A DNA stretch of 64,000 nt, from NCBI GenBank assembly GCA_039654915.1, contig CM077596.1, forward strand, positions 1 through 64,000, given 5' to 3'. The first letter of the stretch is position 1, and each line of letters begins with the position of its first letter. Source of the stretch: Aquilaria yunnanensis. Its lineage: Eukaryota > Streptophyta > Magnoliopsida > Malvales > Thymelaeaceae. Position numbers and translations under genes: made by a program. Shown one piece after another: positions 23,483 through 35,584 of this stretch. The notes under the pieces were generated by a model that was given only the letters and a program-made list of their open reading frames with translations, was not told where the DNA came from and searched no databases.

Positions 23483-26176
23483 ATGTTTAGTCGGATTTTC
23501 GGGAAACCTAAGCAAGAAACAAATGCTCTTACCACGTTGGATAAATTAAATGAGGTATACTTTCTAGCTAATGCTATTTTCTATTGATGGGTGGAGAATC
23601 TGTCAGTATTTTCTTTGATTTCTGCATCATTTTTTTTTTATTTTTCGTTTAATTCTTATGTGCCTTTGAGGGAGGTAGGAGCTAGGGCTTTGATTTAGGG
23701 TAATGCTAGAAATGCTTGACATATGGAAATTTGATTGTTATTTTGTAATTTGTTGACCATATGATAATACTCTGCGGAAGCAAAATTATTGGCTCTGTAG
23801 AAGTCCATATTCTGAGGCAAGGGGCTCTCTGATGTGCAGAAAAAAATTTGTTGTTTTTAACGTGTGTGGTTTAGTAATAGTTCTAAGATATCTTATATTT
23901 CCCTGGAGATTGTATAGTTGCTGGATAACCTTTTCTTGCTCCTTGTGGGGATTGGTTGAAAGTGTTCATAACTGGATTTCTGCTCCTTTGTATATGGAAG
24001 TACGATGGCTTACCTATGTCTTGGTTGTGTATTTATTGTTTTACATCTATTGAAGTATTTAACTAATCTCCTTGCCTTCCGAGCTAAACCAATGATTGTC
24101 TCCATTTTAGACCCTTGAAATGCTAGAGAAAAAGGAGAAAGTACTTGTCAAAAAGGCTGCTGCAGAGATTGAAAAAGCCAAAGAGTTTTCAAAGGCAAAG
24201 AATAAAAGAGGTATTTATGCAAATCAGTTGTCTGATGTACTCTTAAGCTGTGTTTTGTTACATGGGAACTGGTAGTCTTTTTTAATATTCAATAAATGCA
24301 ATTTAAATTCGAAGCTAGCTCTTTGATGTTTGCTTGTTAATGCAAGGATGAAAATTCTTTAGTGTGGCGTTACTGTCAGGATTATTGTATTTGAAGGTTC
24401 TTGAAGAATAATCATGATCATAGTTAACCAGATTGAAGACCTGCCTAGTCCATGGCCATTTAGCCCAATTGAAATTTAACCCACTTTTTAGGTTTGGAGA
24501 ACATTAATTAGTCAGATTGAAGAACTGCGTATTCTGTATCCGTTTTAGCCTCAGTTGAAAACTAACACACTTTTTAGGTTTGAGGAATAAATTTATTGTT
24601 TTTCTTTGAAGAACGGGAAAATCTCATGCTGACTATGGTTGTCCAGTTGCTTTGATTCCTGTTATGTTGTTTTCAAATTGTTCTATGCTTGTTTCTCAAC
24701 AGAAATTTACTGTCTTGTACATGTTTTGCATTTTACCAAAACTTGTCCCTGGCCTCCCTTACTATTTCCTCTTTATTCAATCAATACCAACTAATGTGAT
24801 GGTTTTCTTTGTTGTTTGATTTAAGTTTGTCACATTAGTCAAAGTTTGAAGAGAATGTTATATTATGATTTCTTCTATCATATGCTTCAGCCAGTAATCC
24901 GGTACTTTTCTTTATTTGTTGAAGTTTGGTTTAGTTCGGAAACTGTAGAATTCTAACTTATGGATCCATCCTGCAGCGGCTATACAGTGCTTGAAGAAGA
25001 AGAGACTGTATGAACAACAAATTGAACAGCTTGGAAATTTCCAGTTGAGAATTCATGATCAAGTGAGTTTAATATGATATTGATGGGAGTTTGGCTAGTT
25101 TGTATCTCTTTTACTTGTTTATATTGTGTACCTAAAACTACATTTTATGCTGTTACAGATGATAATGTTAGAGGGTGCAAAAGCAACAACTGAGACAGTC
25201 GATGCACTAAGAACTGGAGCATCTGCCATGAAAGCAATGCAGAAAGCAACGTATGTATTTTCTTTGATGCAGAATCCGAGTTATTATAAGATACCATGCC
25301 TTTAGGTCTCCATTTCCTACATCCTTGTTTACTTTGTAAAGCTAGAAAGTGTTCATTAGTCGTCTGTCTTCATGAAACCTATTTGTCGCCTCCAATGGAA
25401 TTGTTTGGAGGAATTTGATGCTGCGTTTATGATTTTGAATCTACTTGAAGATAATTTTGTATTGAAAAGATAAAGAAATAATTTTAAAGAAACCTAAAGA
25501 AATTGTTGCAGCTGCAACTTGTAAAGAATTTTACATAATGAAAGTCTATAAGCAGGCTACTGTCTCATGAATGTCTGGAGTGATAACCAGCATTAGTTTG
25601 ACCTAAATGACAGTACCATGAGGACTTGTTATTGTATTGCTGATTAATTTTTGTTGCTCTGTAATGCTGTAAACTGCTGATTATGCAAAATTATAATTGT
25701 GCCATTGTAGGAACTGTGCAATGGGCATGCTTTTCTGAATAATTGACAATGGATATTCTTGCAGGAATATAGATGATGTAGATAGGACCATGGATGAAAT
25801 CAATGAACAGACAGAAAACATGAAGCAAATTCAAGAGGCTCTGGCAACTCCTATTGGGGCTGCAGCTGATTTTGATGAGGTTATAAAATCTAAAGCCAGT
25901 GTTGATTTCATCCACTTTTTGTGGTTTAAATTTTGTTCACAATTCATCTGCATTTCCTACACTCTAAACCTATTGGTGTGACAGGATGAATTGGAGGCAG
26001 AACTTGAGGAACTTGAAGGTGCTGAGTTAGAAGAACAACTTCTTCAGCCTGCTACAACTGCTCCAGCAGCTCCAGTGCAAGCACCTGCAGCAAGGCAACC
26101 AGATCGTCCAGTGCCTCAAAAACGCACAGCTGAGGAAGATGAGCTTGCTGCCTTGCAGGCTGAGATGGCACTTTGA
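23483..26176 (+). CDS. VPS32: ESCRT-III subunit VPS32/SNF7 (CHMP4 type)
   Basis: Polymer-forming ESCRT-III subunit that cuts membrane necks at multivesicular endosomes. Six exons: 23483-23554, 24111-24210, 24977-25062, 25159-25250, 25765-25879, 25985-26176; 218 aa, the normal length. The start MFSRIFGKPKQE and a basic first half (KKEKVLVKKAAAEIEKAKEF; CLKKKRLYEQQIEQL) fit the SNF7 alpha1-2 core. The acidic second half (ELEAELEELEGAELEEQLL), a Pro/Ala linker and a C-terminal amphipathic helix (EEDELAALQAEMAL, MIM1-like, for VPS4 binding) complete the layout. The 5' UTR probably contains an intron (23261-23459, GT-AG). All coding introns are GT-AG. Confidence 0.95.
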
Positions 26177-26828
26177 GGTGATTCATTCCATTTCAGCAAT
26201 GACAAGTTTTGGAAGTTTTGTTTATCCTCTCTGTGGATGTTGTCTATTCAACTCTCCTAAATTATTTGTTGGCAGGGTCTCTATGTGAGGTTGATGTGTT
26301 TTAACAATAGAGACGCTCGAATTGGTTTGCTACCCGGCCTACCACTGAAGATGTGTGACATTAAAGAGTGACCATTGAGATGATTTAAGGCATGCTGTAC
26401 TATTTAGACCACCTGAATCGTGCATTTTATGTTTACAAGCCGATGTACATAGCAAACAGCAAAAACTGATTGAAGCGCACATGCTCGCGCTCCTACTGGT
26501 ATTTGCTCCAAATTAGAGCAGAACGCTTCTCCATGAGATGAGCAATAAAGTTCCTGCTGGATAGAATGAAGGAAGGATGAATATCTATGCAGCTAATTTG
26601 AAGTAGTTTTAGGTCTGAACTTCAGTGTGAAGTCTGGGTTGAGCCTGGCAGCGCAGCTTCTGACAAGCCACTGTTGTGTTTGATACTGCCGGGGATGTTA
26701 GAATGGAGATGGAAGAAGATAAAATAGAATGAAAATCCTAAGCAATCAATTTCATCTTGACCGAGCATTCTCATTCGTCTTTTGGTATGAACAAAACCGA
26801 AATGGCCTGTGCATGAATGCTTTGAGGA
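26177..26828. other. VPS32 3' UTR and flank
   Basis: No coding potential recognised. Confidence 0.5.
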
Positions 26829-27200
26829 CTGGTTTTTTTTTTTTTTATTTGTAGAAAAATCAGCAGCAAAATAAACTTTAATAAGAGAAGAAAATTACAA
26901 AAAGATCATCAGAGATGGTTGACCATAAGAAAACCCCAACCCAGCCCAACCCTGGAAAAAACAACACCCAACAGCACCGTCACACCCAGCCGCCCAAAAC
27001 AAGAAGACCAACATAACCTCTCCAGTGCACCCTGCGACCGCGTATAAGAAGAACACATACAAAAGCTCTCTAAACTAGCATTCTCGAGGAGAAAAGTAAA
27101 ATAGAGGTCGATTCTTACATTATTAACCTTTATCCTTAGGAACGATACGATTTTCCTTTTCCTTTCCAGAATTGTTTCCCCAGTTAAACTTAAGTTCCAT
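26829..27200 (-). mobile_element. Possible 3' end of a LINE-type element
   Basis: Read on the - strand, the segment ends in CTTATTAAAGTTTATTTTGCTGC and then, after a short spacer, a run of A (poly-T at about 26829-26846 on +). This resembles the 3' ends of plant non-LTR elements. No reverse-transcriptase sequence or target duplication is visible, so this is a weak call; it could be any A-tailed retroposed fragment. Confidence 0.3.
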
Positions 27201-27717
27201 GCACCTGTTGAAATCAAGGTCTTAGTTATATTCATACAAGAGTTATATTCATACAAGAGTGAGCTTGATTATGATAAACCCAAGCAACGATCGAGTCATA
27301 TTTGTACTGTTCATTGGATTTGAGATCAACTCCAGTGTCAAGTACACCTGTATGTGGGATTTAGTTGAGGTCGAAGGAAGTTGATGAGCTTGTTTGCTTT
27401 AGTGTCAATAGAACAATTCAATTTTGTTTGGTAGGCATTCTCCCTAGCGTTGCCAGTGGAAGTCTGCTACGCAAGTTATGTCCAGCAACTCCGCTTCAAG
27501 TATTTACAAAAAACTTGTTAATTGAACCAAAGATGGATCAAACATGAATTTAATTACTCAATTCTCTTAGTTACAAGGAAAGAATTAAATAACAAACTCG
27601 AGACTGGAAGGAGGAAGAAAAGAATCCTGACATTTAGAAAGAAACAAGAAGAAGAAAAGAAGAATCATTGTGCTGGAGCAGGAGAACACAATGAGGAGTT
27701 GAAAACGGAGCATCAAC

Positions 27718-27988
27718 TCAATGAATGATGTACGTGAGAAGAAGAGCCAGCAGCATCAAAACATAGGCAATCCCCTGATCCAGTGCCACTCCTGCAATAA
27801 GAAACATAAACCCATCAACTTTTACTCAGACAGGGATACAAAGGGGACGACGAAGAAGAAGAGAACGGACCATCGCTAGTGGGAGCGGGTGCTGGCGCTG
27901 AGCTTTGGGCAGCAATGGAAGGCTGGAGCAGAGCCAGAGCAACACCAACAATGGCCATGACCAAGAACTGAACCCTCACCGGCTCCAT
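27718..27988 (-). CDS. Arabinogalactan peptide (AGP16/20-like)
   Basis: Small GPI-anchored cell-wall proteoglycan backbone. Two exons, 27988-27871 and 27791-27718, joined in the Gly codon of SDG-VAL, encode 63 aa. The signal peptide covers roughly residues 1-26 (MEPVRVQFLVMAIVGVALAL...). The mature peptide is only AQSSAPAPAPTSDG with the hydroxyproline/arabinogalactan-type Ala-Pro repeats. The end, GIAYVLMLLALLLTYIIH, is the hydrophobic GPI-attachment signal. Length, motif order and the AYxLM..AL.LTY.IH end fit the DUF1070 AG-peptide family. The 79-bp intron is GT-AG. Because it is spliced and short it is invisible to simple frame scans. Confidence 0.92.
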
Positions 27989-28096
27989 TTATGTTCCTTC
28001 TCAACCCAACAAGAAAACCAAACTACTTGCTTACTTCTCTTGTCAGCAATGGATTTCTTCCGCCTCTGCTTCAAATTCCTTAAGGAGCTCTGCGCC

Positions 28097-28207
28097 TTAA
28101 ATATTAGGCGTCAGAGGAAGCAGCCACTCTGGCTCTGGCCTGCAATTGCAACTGCTCTGAGAACTAACGGCTTTTTTTTTTTTTAAATTGTTGATTGCTG
28201 CCACGTG
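28097..28207 (-). promoter_or_regulatory. Putative TATA box and G-box of the AG-peptide gene
   Basis: On the - strand a TATTTAA element lies at 28103-28097, about 110 bp before the start codon, and a palindromic G-box CACGTG is at 28202-28207. Positions are suitable for a core promoter and a bZIP/bHLH site; function is inferred. Confidence 0.5.
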
Positions 28208-28465
28208 TAGAACCCAGATTATCTGCACGTTAAGCCGCCAGGTATTCCTGAGCTGTGCATCGGGGACCAGACCCTCCCCTCTCCTCTCCTCGGCCAGTCA
28301 GGATCCGAGTCAGATTTCCAATTACACGCCCACGCAATAATTGCGTACTTACATGTGCCCGAATCATTTCATTAAGGTCATGCCATTAAATTAAGCAAAG
28401 ATTTTTTTATCTCTAAAAAAGATCTTTTCTCATAATAAGGGCACATGAAAATGGCCTATCGGGTG

Positions 28466-29942
28466 TGTTGGGAAAAATTCCCCAAAAACTTATCATATGT
28501 AGTGAGATAATAAATACAAGATAAATATATATGAATTTAATATGATTTGGCTCTTAATTAGCCTACATCAACGAATAAGAAAAATTCACTCGAATAAAAT
28601 ATAGAAATATACTCAAACAAAATATAGAGATTATAGTAGAGGTATGTTCTTAGTGCTCATGCTAGCCCATGAATCTCCTACATACCATTGATAATCTCAA
28701 TATCTTACCATCACAAAATTGTAAGATATAAGAAATCATAAAAGGCTCTTATCTTAGCCCTTTCTGGCCTCCAGATTTCTCTTTCTATCTGAAACCCTCA
28801 TATCTTACCTCTTCACTATATTGGTTTTTCTGTCATACCTAAAACTCTAACACAATAAGTCTTTTTTATAGGTCACACACAAACCCAAATCACAACAAAA
28901 TAGGAAAACTAAACCCTAAACAAATAAGAAAACTAAAACCAAATTCTAAACAAAATCAAAATCCTTAACATTCTTGAATTTGAGCCAACATACCCAACAA
29001 TCTTCACCTTGGCTCAATTTTTTTATCATGAACATGAACATTACGAACACACGACCACGATCACAAATATGAACACCACAAACATCGCTAAAACATGAAT
29101 AAAGCAATGAATGCATACGACTACGAATAACAATAAACAAAAACAACCATGAACAGAATATCACGAACAGCAACATCATGAGCATCAATACATACAAACA
29201 AAATCTTCAATATTCAAACTTGTATTGAGCCATCAATACCACACAGCAATCATTATCAAATATCCCTAGGACAATTCTCCAGAGTTCTACCAAACAATCC
29301 AAATGCTCTATCATGCCAAGCATAGAACCATATGCTCTACCATGCTAGGAACGCACCACAAGCTCCATCATGCCAAGAATACACCACACGGTCCGCCATG
29401 CTAGAACCAAACCATAAGCTCTGATACCACTTGTTGGGAAAAATTTCCTAATCACCTATCATACACAGCAAAATAATAAACATGAGACAAACATACATGA
29501 ATTTAATGTGGTTTGGCTCTTATTTAGCCTACATCCATGGATAAGAGAAATCCACTCTAACAAAATATAGAGATTATAGCAGATATATGCCCTTAGTGCT
29601 CATGTTGGCCCATGAATCTTTTACACACCATTGATAATCTCAATGTCTTGCCCTCACACAATTATATGATATGAGAAATCGCAAAAGGCTTCTCGTCCTA
29701 ACCCTCTCAGGCCTCCAGACCTTTCCTCCCTCTTGAAACCCTCATATCTTGCTTTTTCACCACATTGACTTTTCTCTCATACTAAAAAATCTAACATAAT
29801 AAACTTTTTTTGTAGACAACACACAAACCCAAACCACAACAAAATAAGAAAATCAAATCCTAAATAAATAGAAAAACTAAAACCAAATCCTAATTAAAAT
29901 CAAAATTTTTAGCATTCTTGAATTTGAGCAAACATACCAACA
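28466..29942 (-). mobile_element. TRIM-type mini LTR retrotransposon, 1.5 kb
   Basis: Two diverged direct repeats, 28466-28999 (about 534 bp) and 29432-29942 (about 511 bp), both begin TGTTGGGAAAAA and end CCAACA. Inside the right-hand one, GCTCTGATACCA at 29418-29429 equals the 3' end of initiator tRNA-Met on this strand, so the PBS (TGGTATCAGAGC) reads on the - strand. The purine-rich tract AAGGTGAAGAT just inside the left repeat is the polypurine tract. The ~430-bp interior has no gag or pol. Flanks share only part of a duplication (gggtg/tagtg), and the LTRs differ at many sites, so it is an old copy. Confidence 0.85.
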
Positions 29943-29956
29943 TAGTGAATATATGT

Positions 29957-32480
29957 TGTAGCAACGTGTCGGGCCGTTTTCGGGAGTCGCCACCAATCAG
30001 TTTTCTTAGGTCGATTGGTCACCTTAAAATTGGTCTGCGAGAGTTCGGGGATCGGGAGTACGGTTACGCTAAAACAATATTGTTATAGCGCCCAAAATTG
30101 GCACCTTAGTTGATTTTAATTTTGTTTTACTTTGCTTTTAAATAATTTTTAGTTAACTTAGAAATTTTAACTGAATTAGTCGAAATGTGGATTTTTAAGT
30201 TAATTTGTATAGAATTTTATACTTCCGAACCATGGACTCTGCCGAGTCATTTGGACACGGAAGATTTGGATTCCGAACCATGGACTCTGCCGAGTCATTT
30301 GGACACGGAATTTGACGAAATTTTAATCAATTAATCCATATCGTAAATATGGATTTTTATGTTTTTATTTAATTTATTTATTTTAAAAGTTTGATATTTT
30401 CCAAACTGTAAATCCTGCTGGATCATCCGGATATGGAATTTAATATCCAAGCCATGGATTCTAACCGAATCATTTGGACATGGATATGATCCGTCTTAGG
30501 ATTCGTTATTTAATTTTATTTTATTTTTAATAATTTTTAGTTAATATCCAAGTCATGGATTCTAACCGAATCATTTGGACATGGAGTTTAATTTTTATAT
30601 TTTCATACCATAGATCCTATCGGACCACCCGGATATGGAACAAATAATCCATCTTAGGACGGATTTCTAATAATTTGATACACATTTAATGCATTACAAT
30701 AATTAAAATTAAACTATAAAGATACATATCAAATCAAAAATTTTATGTTGTCTTCTATGTCTATTTAATGATCAAATTTAATGAAAGGGAAAACCAACAA
30801 TAACAAAGTAAACAAAGAAAAGTATAAACAATAAAAGGAGGTTAGTAGCTCATATGGAAGAAAATAAGAAGATGGAGGATTAAATAAAGATTTTACCAAA
30901 AAAAAAAAATTAATCATTTCCCTGCCAAAATGCTCAAAAATTTAGAAAATAAACAAAACATGAACAGTTATTTCACAGTAGCACGAATAGCATGAAAAAT
31001 CCAAGGATTCGATTATTAGAAAGAAAATACTAGTGATGATTTAGTTCATAGATTTTCTTTATCGAAAGCATCCATATTCAGAAAAGTAAATCTATCTTTT
31101 TGTTTATTATTTTATACTGTTTAACAGCACAGCAACCAAACCAAACAGAGATCATCAGTAAAAACATAATATAGAACAGTACTCAAAAAGCAAGCATGAA
31201 ATCGAAGTTCCTCTCCATCACTACTCATCCAAACAAGAATCACAACCAAAACACGAAATAGGATTAAAAATAAAAAATAAAAAATAAAAAAATCAATCGG
31301 ATATGTTAGTGACTTAAATGATCAAAATAAAGAAAATTAAAGACTAAATAAGGATTTTACCTAAAATATAAAAAAAGGTCTTTGACTTTGGTCAACAATT
31401 AAAAAAAAACGCGTTTGACGTTTTTAACTTCTCCTTTTTCCTTCCAGCGTCAGCACGGCGATGGCGCTGCTGCGAGGGGATGGCGAGGCAATGGATTCAA
31501 AGGGGGCTAGGTGCGACGAGGTGCGGTAAAGGGAGCGGCGATGCAGCTGGAGGCAACGGCGCAGTGGAGGAAGCTGGAAGATGGCAGTGAATTTTGGGGG
31601 AAATCCTGAGGCGTCGACGCTCCGGGAGGAGAGGGAAGGAGAGGGAGGAGAGTTAGGCGAGCGAAGTCGCCGGGAGAGAGAGAGAGAGGAATGAGGCGAG
31701 GGAGTTTGTGTTTCTGTGAGAGGCCGAGAGAAAACGCGTGAGAGCGGGGGGGTTCGTGTCGGAGAGAAGACGAGAGATGCAGAGAAGAGCTGAGATGAAA
31801 GAGAGAGAGAGGGATGGTTTCGGCGAGAGCTAAGAGAGTGAGAGAGAGAGAGAGAGAAGCAGGAGAGAGAGGGGTCCTATTTTTTTAGAGATCCAGGCCA
31901 GAGAGAGAAAAACTCAAACTGTCCTCCCGAGAGAGGAGAGTTAGAGATTTTTAAGAGCCCTCGGAGAGAGATGATCTCAGAGCCGAGAAGATAAGATCAG
32001 AAAAATCTAGAGAGAGCCAGATAGATTGGACAGAGAAGGAGCTGGAATCGAACTCTCTAGAGATCAGATCGGGTCCCTGAGATAAGGGAGAGAGTTCGTG
32101 ATTTCTCCAGTAGGGGGGAGCCAAAGTCAGGGGCAGGTAAAGTAGGTAGATTTTTTTTGTTTTGTTCTGGGGGAGGCCGAGCTACAAGGAAAACATGTAT
32201 CTAGGGGGAGAATTTTTTTAGTTTTAGTTTTAATCAATTTAAAAAAATAATTAATTAATTAATTAATAGTAAATTTTTTTAAAATTTTTTTAATTACTTT
32301 TTTTAATTTTGATTTTTATACACAAATATAGATATATATTATTTTAAAGCTAATCCTATAAAATAAAATGCCCCCCCATATCCTAAAAAAAATTTTTATT
32401 AATTTTTTAATTATTTTTGGTAATAATAATAATAATTAAAAAAAAAAAATTTACGGGTCGGACGAAATTGGGTGTCAACA
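29957..32480 (-). repeat. Left LTR (3' LTR in element sense)
   Basis: 2524 bp. From the left it contains six stem-loop modules (30228-30640), an AT-rich part, a GC-rich block (31440-31640), and a GA-rich block (31660-32100) that reads as CT-rich in element sense, as in plant promoters and leaders. By eye it differs from the right LTR at only about 15-20 substitutions, mostly C/T and G/A, plus a few homopolymer or AT-tract indels, so the insertion is young. Confidence 0.92.
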
Positions 32481-32496
32481 GCTGCCCCCCTTTGCA
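32481..32496 (-). other. Polypurine tract
   Basis: Immediately inside the left LTR the element-sense strand reads TGCAAAGGGGGGCAGC, a purine run abutting the LTR as required for plus-strand DNA priming. Confidence 0.85.
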
Positions 32497-32579
32497 TGCT
32501 TCATGGGACATGATGTATGCAAAGTCGTTACCAAATTTCGTCCAGCTTAGCTAAGCATTGAGAATCTTCTCGCCGCCTA

Positions 32580-34345
32580 AATTATGAGGTTATGGAATCC
32601 TCCTTAGAACCTCGACGATAGGAACTCTCCTATCGTTGAATGAAAATCGATTGATTGAAATTGAGGCTAAGGGCTCTACTTTAGAACCTCGGCGATAGGA
32701 ACTCTCCTATCGTTGATAATTTGAGGTTAAGGAACTCTCCTTAGAACCTCAACGATAGGAAAGTTCCTATCGTTGTAAGATGGACTGATTGATTGTTTGT
32801 TTGTTTGATTTGTTTGAGGTTTAAGGAAAGGTCCTTAGAACCTCTAACGATAGGAAAGCTCCTATCGTTGTAAGATGGACTGATTGATTGTTTGTTTGTT
32901 TGAGGTTTAAGGAAAGGTCCTTAGAACCTCTAACGATAGGAAAGCTTCTATCGTTGTAAGATGGACTGATTGATGTCGAGGCAAAGGTTCCATCCTTAAA
33001 ACCCCGGATTGATTAATTGATGTCGAGGCAAAGGTTCCATCCTTAAAACCCCGGATTGATTAATTGATGTCGAGGCAAAGGTTCCATCCTTAAAACCTCG
33101 ACGATTGATTGAGTTCGAGGCAAAGGTTCCATCCTTAAAACCTTGGATTGATAATTGATTGTTTTCGAGAAAAAGGTTCCATCCTTAAAACCTCGATGAT
33201 GAAAATTGATTGTTTTTTAGGCAAAGGTTTCATCCTTAAAACCCCGATGATGAAAATTGATTGTTTTCGAGGCAAAGGTTCCATCCTTAAAACCCTGATG
33301 ATGAAAATTGATTGTTTTCAAGGCAAAGGTTCCATCCTTAAAACCTCGGATTGATAATTGATCTTGAGGCAAAGGTTCCATCCTTAAAACCCCGGATTAA
33401 TTGATTGATCTCGAGGCAAAGGTTCCATCCTTAAAACCCCGGATTGATTAATTGATGTCGAGGCAAAGGTTCCATCCTTAAAACCTCGGATTGATAATTG
33501 ATTGTTTTCGAGGCAAAGGTTCCATCCTTAAAACCTCGGATTGATAATTGATCTCGAGGCAAAGGTTCCATCCTTAAAACCCCGGATTGATTGATTGATC
33601 TCGAGGCAAAGGTTCCATCCTTAAAACCCCGGATTGATTGATTGATCTCGAGGCAAAGGTTCCATCCTTAAAACCTCGATGATGAAAATTGGTTGTTTTC
33701 GAGACAAAGGTTTCATCCTTAAAACCTCGGATTGATAATTGATCTCGAGGCAAAGGTTCCATCCTTAAAACCTCGAATTGATTGATTGATGTCGAGACAA
33801 AGGTTCCATCCTTAAAACCTCGGATTGATTGATTGATGTCGAGGTAAAGGTTCCATCCTTAAAACCTCGAATTGATTGATTGATCTCGAGGCAAAGGTTC
33901 CATCCTTAAAACCTCGGATTGATTGATTGATTTCGAGGCAAAGGTTCCATCCTTAAAACCTCGGATTGATTGATTGATGTCGAGGTAAAGGTTCCATCCT
34001 TAAAACCTCGAATTGATTGATTGATCTCGAGGCAAAGGTTCCATCCTTAAAACCTCGGATTGATTGATTGATTTCGAGGCAAAGGTTCCATCCTTAAAAC
34101 CCCGATGATGAAAATTGATTATTTTCGAGGCAAAGGTTCCATCCTTAAAACCCCGATGATGAAAATTGATTGTTTTCGATGCAAAGGTTCCATCCTTAAA
34201 ACCCCGATGATGAAAATTGATTATTTTCGAGGCAAAGGTTCCATCCTTAAACCCCGATGATGAAAATTGATTGTTTTCGAGGCAAAGGTTCCATCCTTAA
34301 AACCCCGATGATGAAAATTGATTTTGAGGCTAAGGAGCTTTCCTT
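32580..34345 (-). repeat. Hairpin-forming tandem array before the 3' LTR
   Basis: About 28 units of 44-51 bp (from about 32975 to 34345) share gaggcaaaggttccatcctt followed by AAAACC(T/C)CG and an ATTGATTGATT-type spacer. Unit ends pair (CGAGG with CCTCG; AAGG with CCTT). A proximal block (32580-32975) has five longer-spaced units containing ACGATAGGA...TCCTATCGT palindromes. Tandem arrays between the last gene and the 3' LTR are known in Tat/Ogre elements and can seed satellite DNA. Frames inside the array merely reflect its periodicity. Confidence 0.9.
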
Positions 34346-34873
34346 AGGACCTCGAGCGAAATTTATATGAAAGCAATTGAAATTGGAATAATTTTCTTCG
34401 AAAGTGTGAATTTTCATAATAGGCGAGCGCAAAGAATTAGGCTTCGATAAAACGAGTGAATCTTGATGATGACAATAACACTGACAAATTATGTAAAGGG
34501 AACGGATGTTTGGAATCAATATTCAAGGTTCATCTAATATTTTCTTCAGTAAATATAGATTCCCTTGTGAGATATGTCATCCGAATAAGGTTAAAGCTTA
34601 ACTACCCCAAAATGTTATGCCTAGTAGACCTAATAGGATGCGTCTCAAGAGTAACAAAAATTACTCTTTACTCAGCCATTCCAACCTAAAGGCATTGTCC
34701 TATGGTTTTAATATCAGCCTGGACGAAACTATATTATAAAAAAAAAAAGAAATTCCCTGAAAGGAAAAACTGAAACGCGAAAGAAAATGCTGATAATAAA
34801 ACTAAAGGACAAGAAAAACGGATCAGATCGCTTCTTTCTTCCACAATACTTCAACAGGGTGAGTAGAGGACCA
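34346..34873. other. Element interior between array and LOG-like ORF
   Basis: Probably 3' untranslated sequence of the cargo transcript; no gene recognised. Confidence 0.45.
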
Positions 34874-35503
34874 TTATGGGAGTGAACTGGTCGGGAAAGA
34901 CTGTCGTGTCCAGTCTATTTGAATCATTGCTGGATCTGGTTCAGGAACAAAAGCTTGTATTTTATCTAGCAATTCTTCAGCAGTTGTTGCGGATATTATG
35001 ATTCGCCGTGCCACTCTTGATATGAAATTCTTCTGCATAGCATAATCCATAAAAGCTATCAGACCTGTAAAGAAATTGTTAACATTTAAAAGCCCAATGG
35101 GTTTCTTATGCAAATTAAGTTGGGCCATGGAAGCAATTTGAAAGACTTCTCCCAATGTGCCAAAACCACCTGGTAAAGCGATAAAAGCATCAGCATTTAA
35201 AAGCATTTGTAACACACGCTCTTGCAAATTTTTAACCACTAATTCTTCTCCAATCGTGCCCCCAGAAACAAATTTCAAAGGTCCAGGGATGATGCCCAAA
35301 ACTTGACTTCCTCCTAAAGATGCTGCTGATGCTACACCTCCCATTAATCCGACACTACCTCCTCCATAAACTAAATGTATTTTTCGCTCAGCTAATACTC
35401 TACCCAAATGGTTGGCTGCCTTTAAATACTCTTCATCTTTTCCAGGAAAAGCCCCAGAAAATACACAAATACTTCGGGATTTACGAGTTGGGGTTTTCTC
35501 CAT
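34874..35503 (-). CDS. LONELY GUY-like cytokinin riboside 5'-monophosphate phosphoribohydrolase (retroelement-borne, intronless)
   Basis: LOG enzymes release active cytokinin bases from their nucleotide monophosphates in cytosol and nucleus. From the Met at 35503 the protein is about 209 aa (an in-frame Met 29 codons upstream at 35590 exists but lies outside the family). Family marks: CVFSGAFPGKDEEY (usually CVFCGSS.G), LVYGGGSVGLMGGVA, GIIPGPL, a conserved Arg in LQERVLQM (where LOGs have an Arg-Lys pair, so Lys is replaced), the signature LPGGFGTLGEVF with its Glu, and KPIGLLNVNNFF. The frame has no stops or introns, whereas plant LOG genes have several introns, indicating capture through RNA. 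It is sense-oriented in the element, downstream of the zinc-finger ORFs. Activity is untested; the Arg-Val change may weaken it. Confidence 0.9.
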   Translation of the reverse strand: MEKTPTRKSRSICVFSGAFPGKDEEYLKAANHLGRVLAERKIHLVYGGGSVGLMGGVASAASLGGSQVLGIIPGPLKFVSGGTIGEELVVKNLQERVLQMLLNADAFIALPGGFGTLGEVFQIASMAQLNLHKKPIGLLNVNNFFTGLIAFMDYAMQKNFISRVARRIIISATTAEELLDKIQAFVPEPDPAMIQIDWTRQSFPTSSLP

Positions 35504-35584
35504 TCCTATCCTTACCCTTGTGAGAAAAAAAGATATATTTATAGAGATGAAGAGATAAGGCAATAATTTTATTTTCAAGAATGG

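Noticed and set aside
27270..27560. Peptide GVLDTGVD on the - strand resembling the Asp box of subtilases
   Set aside because: Only a few residues fit; stops lie close by and no His or Ser box is visible. Too weak to call a pseudogene.
32980..34345. Regular repeats considered as a CRISPR array
   Set aside because: Eukaryotic context, spacers are themselves repetitive, and the array sits inside an LTR element.
33148..34519. Open frames with repeating peptide units on both strands
   Set aside because: They mirror the tandem array period; no start context or family.
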